In this document: positions 63,244-64,000 of the stretch, piece after piece | Layout of the letters: each line of letters begins with the position of its first letter | How positions within the stretch are numbered: the stretch's first letter is position 1 | Assembly (NCBI RefSeq): GCF_900105585.1 | Contig: NZ_FNRT01000001.1 | Location: forward strand, 26,800-90,799 | DNA: 64,000 bases | Direction: 5' to 3' | Source of the DNA: Nocardioides exalbidus | GTDB taxonomy: Bacteria; Actinomycetota; Actinomycetes; Propionibacteriales; Nocardioidaceae | Position numbers and translations under genes: made by a program | Notes under the pieces: model-generated | Told to the model about the DNA's origin: nothing | The model's input: only the letters and a program-made list of their open reading frames with translations | Databases searched by the model: none

Positions 63244-64000
63244 CGGCCGACGCCGACCGGGCGGGTGGCGGCGATGGTGGCCGAGCCGACGACGCGGGTG
63301 CCGTCGTAGATCACGGCCGCCTGGCCGGGCGCGATGCCCTCGGCGGGGTCGAGCAGCTCGATCGCGACGCGGTCGCCCTCGACGGTGACGACCGCGCGGT
63401 GCTCCCGTCCGTGGGCGCGCAGCTGGACGGTGCCGTCGACGCGCTCGGGGACGGTGCCGCACCAGCGCGGCCTGGTCCCGGCGACGTGGTCGACCGCGAG
63501 CCGCTCGCGCGGGCCGACGGTGACCGTGCCGGAGACCGGCTCGATGTCGAGGACGAAGCGCGGCTTGCCGTCGGCGCCGGACGCCGAGCCGGAGCCCGCG
63601 GCGCTGGCCGATGGTGAAGCCGTAGGTCCGGTGTGGCTGCCGACCGTCTCTCCGGTGGTCGCGTCGACGATGTCGCCGCCGTGGTTGGGGGCGCGTCTCC
63701 GAGCTTCTCGCGCAGCCAGCCCGCGTTGTCGCCGTCCGCGACGAAAGCAGATGTCGTGCGAGTCGGGCTTGTCGCGACCAGCAGGCCGCGGGCCTCCGCC
63801 TCCCGGCGGACGGCCGGCTGTCGGTGTCGCCCAGCGGGAACATCGAGTGCCGCAGCTGGTCCTGGTCGAGCACCCGAGGACGTAGGACTGGTCCTTGCCG
63901 TGGTCGACGGCCCGGTGCATCTCGATGAGGCCGTCGGCACCCGTGCGCAGCTGCGCGTAGTGGCCCGTCGCGACGGCGTCGAAGCCGAGCGCGAGCGCGC
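63240..64000 (-). pseudogene. mnmA: tRNA-specific 2-thiouridylase MnmA, 5' part outside window, multiply frameshifted
   Basis: MnmA puts sulfur on U34 of tRNA for Lys, Glu and Gln. Reading minus-strand frames in turn recovers its conserved order: GFDAVATGHYAQL, GKDQSYVLG, VLDQDQLRHSMFPLGDTD, PAVRREAEARGLLVA, KPDSHDICF, VADGDNAGWLREKLGDAP, NHGGDIVDATTGETVGSHTG, TYGFTIGQRRGLRLG, then GKPRFVLDIEPVSG to the stop at 63240. The CxxC catalytic cysteine is in DSHDICF. About seven indels between 63578 and 63875 break the frame. Because every block is conserved, I read this as poor sequence at the contig end, not a decayed gene. Confidence 0.85.

Overview
The window is GC-rich actinobacterial chromosomal DNA, most likely from Nocardioides or a close relative (Nocardioidaceae). 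This rests on base composition, GTG/ATG starts with overlapping stop-start junctions, TANNNT -10 boxes 6-7 nt before start codons (leaderless mRNAs), an IdeR/DtxR-type iron box, and the backbone genes mnmA, methionine synthase, ligA, gatCAB, ilvD, ilvBNC and serA, all on the minus strand. No tRNA, rRNA, insertion sequence, prophage or CRISPR array was seen. The genus is an inference.

Layout. 0-7.4 kb: edge of a secreted protein gene, an ABC exporter pair, a divergent yczE/mocR pair with a palindromic operator, and serA. 7.5-14.9 kb: a YdeI-type protein, an FrnE-like DsbA oxidoreductase, an NCS1 nucleobase permease, the iron importer efeUOB and a siderophore-interacting reductase, the last two behind iron boxes. 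15-18.5 kb: ilvBNC, with a leader peptide and attenuator upstream and a 17-bp terminator stem downstream. 18.6-27.5 kb: two dehydratase-glyoxalase fusion genes, an S66 peptidase, TetR with a Pro/Trp-repeat membrane protein, a dCMP-deaminase-like gene, kynU with an acetyltransferase, and ilvD. 27.5-34 kb: small accessory genes, a PQQ-type dehydrogenase and PhoD.

34-42 kb holds the most distinctive system. It has an ECF transporter (S, double ATPase, T), a wall-stalk protein and two secreted alpha-barrel proteins. A cobalamin riboswitch stands in front of the five-gene operon. Together they look like a bacterial analogue of the transcobalamin/intrinsic-factor relay: extracellular binding proteins passing a corrinoid to an ECF importer. 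42-49 kb: gatCAB, an RTX-repeat protein and ligA. 49-53.8 kb: a TetR/MFS efflux pair with operators, and two hydrolases. 53.8-62.3 kb: a tightly coupled surface-glycosylation operon plus a convergent membrane protein. 62.2-64 kb: methionine synthase and mnmA.

A second theme is a family of at least seven near-identical 19-21-bp palindromes (core TGAGTCTCCWGGAGACTCA) between 22.9 and 37.9 kb. They lie between genes and, in frame, inside two proteins.

Quality caution: mnmA at the right edge carries about seven frameshifts in 300 bp, and methionine synthase and efeB one each, mostly at homopolymer runs. These look like assembly errors rather than gene decay.
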